Assembly (NCBI GenBank): GCA_009786045.1
Contig: WQTY01000033.1
Coordinates: 4,444 to 11,090 of the forward strand
Length of the DNA: 6,647 nucleotides
Reading direction: 5' to 3'
Origin: Pseudomonadota bacterium
GTDB lineage: Bacteria > Myxococcota_A > Bradymonadia > UBA4248
Under the pieces are notes generated by a model, which was not told the origin of the DNA, searched no databases, and was given only the letters and a program-made list of their open reading frames with translations. Position 1 is the stretch's first letter. Every line of letters starts with the position of its first letter. Below, piece after piece: positions 5,885 through 6,647 of this stretch. The position numbers and the translations under genes were made by a program.

Positions 5885-5913
5885 GATATAAGTCCATCTC
5901 ACACAACTCGCAA
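5885..5913 (-). promoter_or_regulatory. Possible promoter of the minus-strand lipoprotein
   Basis: Read on the minus strand, TTGCGA (5913-5908) and TATATC (5890-5885) are separated by exactly 17 bases and lie about 50 bases before the start codon. Each element matches about four of six consensus positions. The -35 overlaps operator box A at 5910-5922, which would allow repression. Confidence 0.45.
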
Positions 5914-5922
5914 CTGAGTTGC
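5910..5922. promoter_or_regulatory. Operator-like box A (identical core to the regulator's own box)
   Basis: GCAACTGAGTTGC is a perfect dyad and an exact copy of the 13-base core at 2693-2705. It lies 73 bases before the start codon of the minus-strand lipoprotein. The flanking AT/AT of the regulator's box is not kept. Confidence 0.72.
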
Positions 5923-5928
5923 AGTTAT

Positions 5929-5943
5929 ATGCAACCGAGTTGC
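5929..5943. promoter_or_regulatory. Operator-like box B (one-mismatch copy)
   Basis: ATGCAACCGAGTTGC matches the regulator's box at 14 of 15 positions, with T to C next to the centre. Its centre is 21 bases from the centre of box A, two helical turns, so proteins on both boxes would lie on the same face of the DNA. It lies between the divergent genes and might serve either direction. Confidence 0.65.
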
Positions 5944-5988
5944 GAACTATTGTTTTTCATCGGATGTGTCAAGAGAAAGACTATTTTT

Positions 5989-6019
5989 TTGTCATAAATG
6001 CCAATTGTGTGACATTAAT
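5989..6019 (+). promoter_or_regulatory. Weak promoter candidate for the Cys-periodic gene
   Basis: TTGTCA (5989-5994) and CATTAA/ATTAAT (6013-6019) lie 18-19 bases apart in an AT-rich stretch, about 50 bases before the ATG at 6068. If this is the promoter, boxes A and B lie 45-80 bases upstream of the -35 and control of this gene by them is uncertain. Confidence 0.25.
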
Positions 6020-6067
6020 TTGAATGGAATCTTTTTTCCTGGCTAACATGGGGTTACAAGGTTTTCT

Positions 6068-6647
6068 ATGACACGTACAAGATGGTTAGCAGCTTTTATG
6101 GGATTGTGGTTGCTGTTTCTCTGCGGTCAGGCAGCAGCTGAGGAGGAACAGGAAAACTGTGGACAAATGCTGGCAGCGGCAACTGAGGAGCAGACCAATT
6201 GCCTGATGGCAGAGGCGCAGGAAAACTGCCGGCAAATAGCAGCAGAGGAGCGAGGGAACTGTCTGCAAACAGTGGCAGAAGAACAGGAGCGCTGCATTCG
6301 AACGATGATCGAAAATATGATGGCTGAGATGGCCATCGAACAGAAAAATTGTTTTAGAGAGGTGGCAGAAACGTGGGAATGCGATTTGAAATTTCGGACG
6401 TGCTGCCGTTCACCAAGGCCTTGTTGTCAGCTTCCGCAGGGCGAGGAACGTGAACGCTGTTGGCAAACAGCGGCAGAAGAACAGCAGCGCTGTTATCAGA
6501 CAGCCGCAGAGGACAAGGCGAAGGCAGAGGCGAGGTGGGCAAAAGAGGTTGAAGAGGCGATGGCGGAGGCGAGGGCGGAGGCAAGGGAACGCAGGGCAGG
6601 GATGAGCGGATATGCTTTGCGCTATCACCGCAGCATGGGCGGCAGTG
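6068..6647 (+). CDS. Exported Cys-periodic helical protein, 3' end outside window
   Basis: The frame is open from ATG 6068 to the window edge with no stop (193 residues seen). A weak AAGG ribosome site lies 6 bases before the ATG. MTRTR, a hydrophobic core and QAAA|EEE suggest a signal peptide cut after residue 24; LFLC at 16-19 does not fit a lipobox. The mature part is rich in Glu, Gln, Ala and Arg, as expected of long helix. It repeats a unit of the form E-E-Q-x-[NR]-C-x-Q-x-x-A. Cys occur at 31, 45, 54, 65, 76, 95, 105, 112, 113, 119, 120, 131 and 142; the sets 54/65/76 and 120/131/142 have exact 11-residue spacing, a hendecad period that keeps Cys on one helix face. The centre holds CC-x5-CC (112-120) with Arg and Pro. 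Beyond 145 the helix continues without Cys to about 177. I recognise no family. Disulfide-linked helices or thiol metal binding are possibilities only. Confidence 0.85.
   Translation, partial: MTRTRWLAAFMGLWLLFLCGQAAAEEEQENCGQMLAAATEEQTNCLMAEAQENCRQIAAEERGNCLQTVAEEQERCIRTMIENMMAEMAIEQKNCFREVAETWECDLKFRTCCRSPRPCCQLPQGEERERCWQTAAEEQQRCYQTAAEDKAKAEARWAKEVEEAMAEARAEARERRAGMSGYALRYHRSMGGS
6266..6492 (+). repeat. DNA-level repeat within the Cys-periodic gene
   Basis: The 29 bases at 6266-6294 and 6464-6492 agree at 27 positions. They begin CAAACAG and end GCGCTG, and encode QT-A/V-AEEQ-x-RC in the same frame. Such nucleotide identity suggests recent internal duplication rather than only protein-level convergence. 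Confidence 0.75.

Noticed and set aside
6086..6584. Several minus-strand open frames with Leu/Cys/Pro-rich repeats opposite the Cys-periodic gene
   Set aside because: They are the complement of a purine-rich repeat gene whose plus-strand frame has a start, ribosome site and signal peptide.

Overview
The window reads like a piece of chromosome from a Gram-negative bacterium, moderately GC-rich by eye. Evidence for an outer membrane is a TonB-dependent receptor and two lipoproteins with lipoboxes. The Cys-rich lipoprotein carries a C-x3-C-x5-C run with acidic spacers, a style common in Myxococcota/Bradymonadota-type (former deltaproteobacterial) genomes. That taxonomic guess is inference only.

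Layout. (1) 2-400: C-terminal ATPase end of a sensor histidine kinase whose 5' part lies outside the window. (2) 401-782: no gene; a dense set of perfect inverted repeats, one copy of a dispersed palindromic repeat, and a dyad over a possible promoter. (3) 783-1427: a small two-helix membrane protein with an SPFH/Band 7-like middle. (4) 1644-2504: a secreted Cys-rich lipoprotein. (5) 2505-2719: a hairpin, a second, inverted copy of the palindromic repeat, and a promoter/operator. (6) 2720-3214 and 3211-5226: a Fur-family metalloregulator and a TonB-dependent receptor, overlapping by ATGA. (7) 5227-5342: a hairpin-rich convergent intergenic region related to region 2. (8) 5343-5837, minus strand: a small lipoprotein. 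(9) 5838-6067: a divergent regulatory region with two operator-like boxes. (10) 6068 to the window end: an exported protein with Cys residues recurring every 11 residues; no stop codon is reached.

How the genes work together. A 13-base dyad, GCAACTGAGTTGC, lies just upstream of the Fur-family gene as the core of a perfect 17-base palindrome. It recurs exactly, with a one-mismatch neighbour, in front of the minus-strand lipoprotein and the Cys-periodic gene. The simplest reading is a local metal-responsive regulon. The regulator controls itself, its co-transcribed receptor and the facing lipoprotein, and perhaps the Cys-periodic exported protein. The metal cannot be named from sequence; iron and zinc are the usual ligands of this regulator family. 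The first three genes show no clear link to this regulon.
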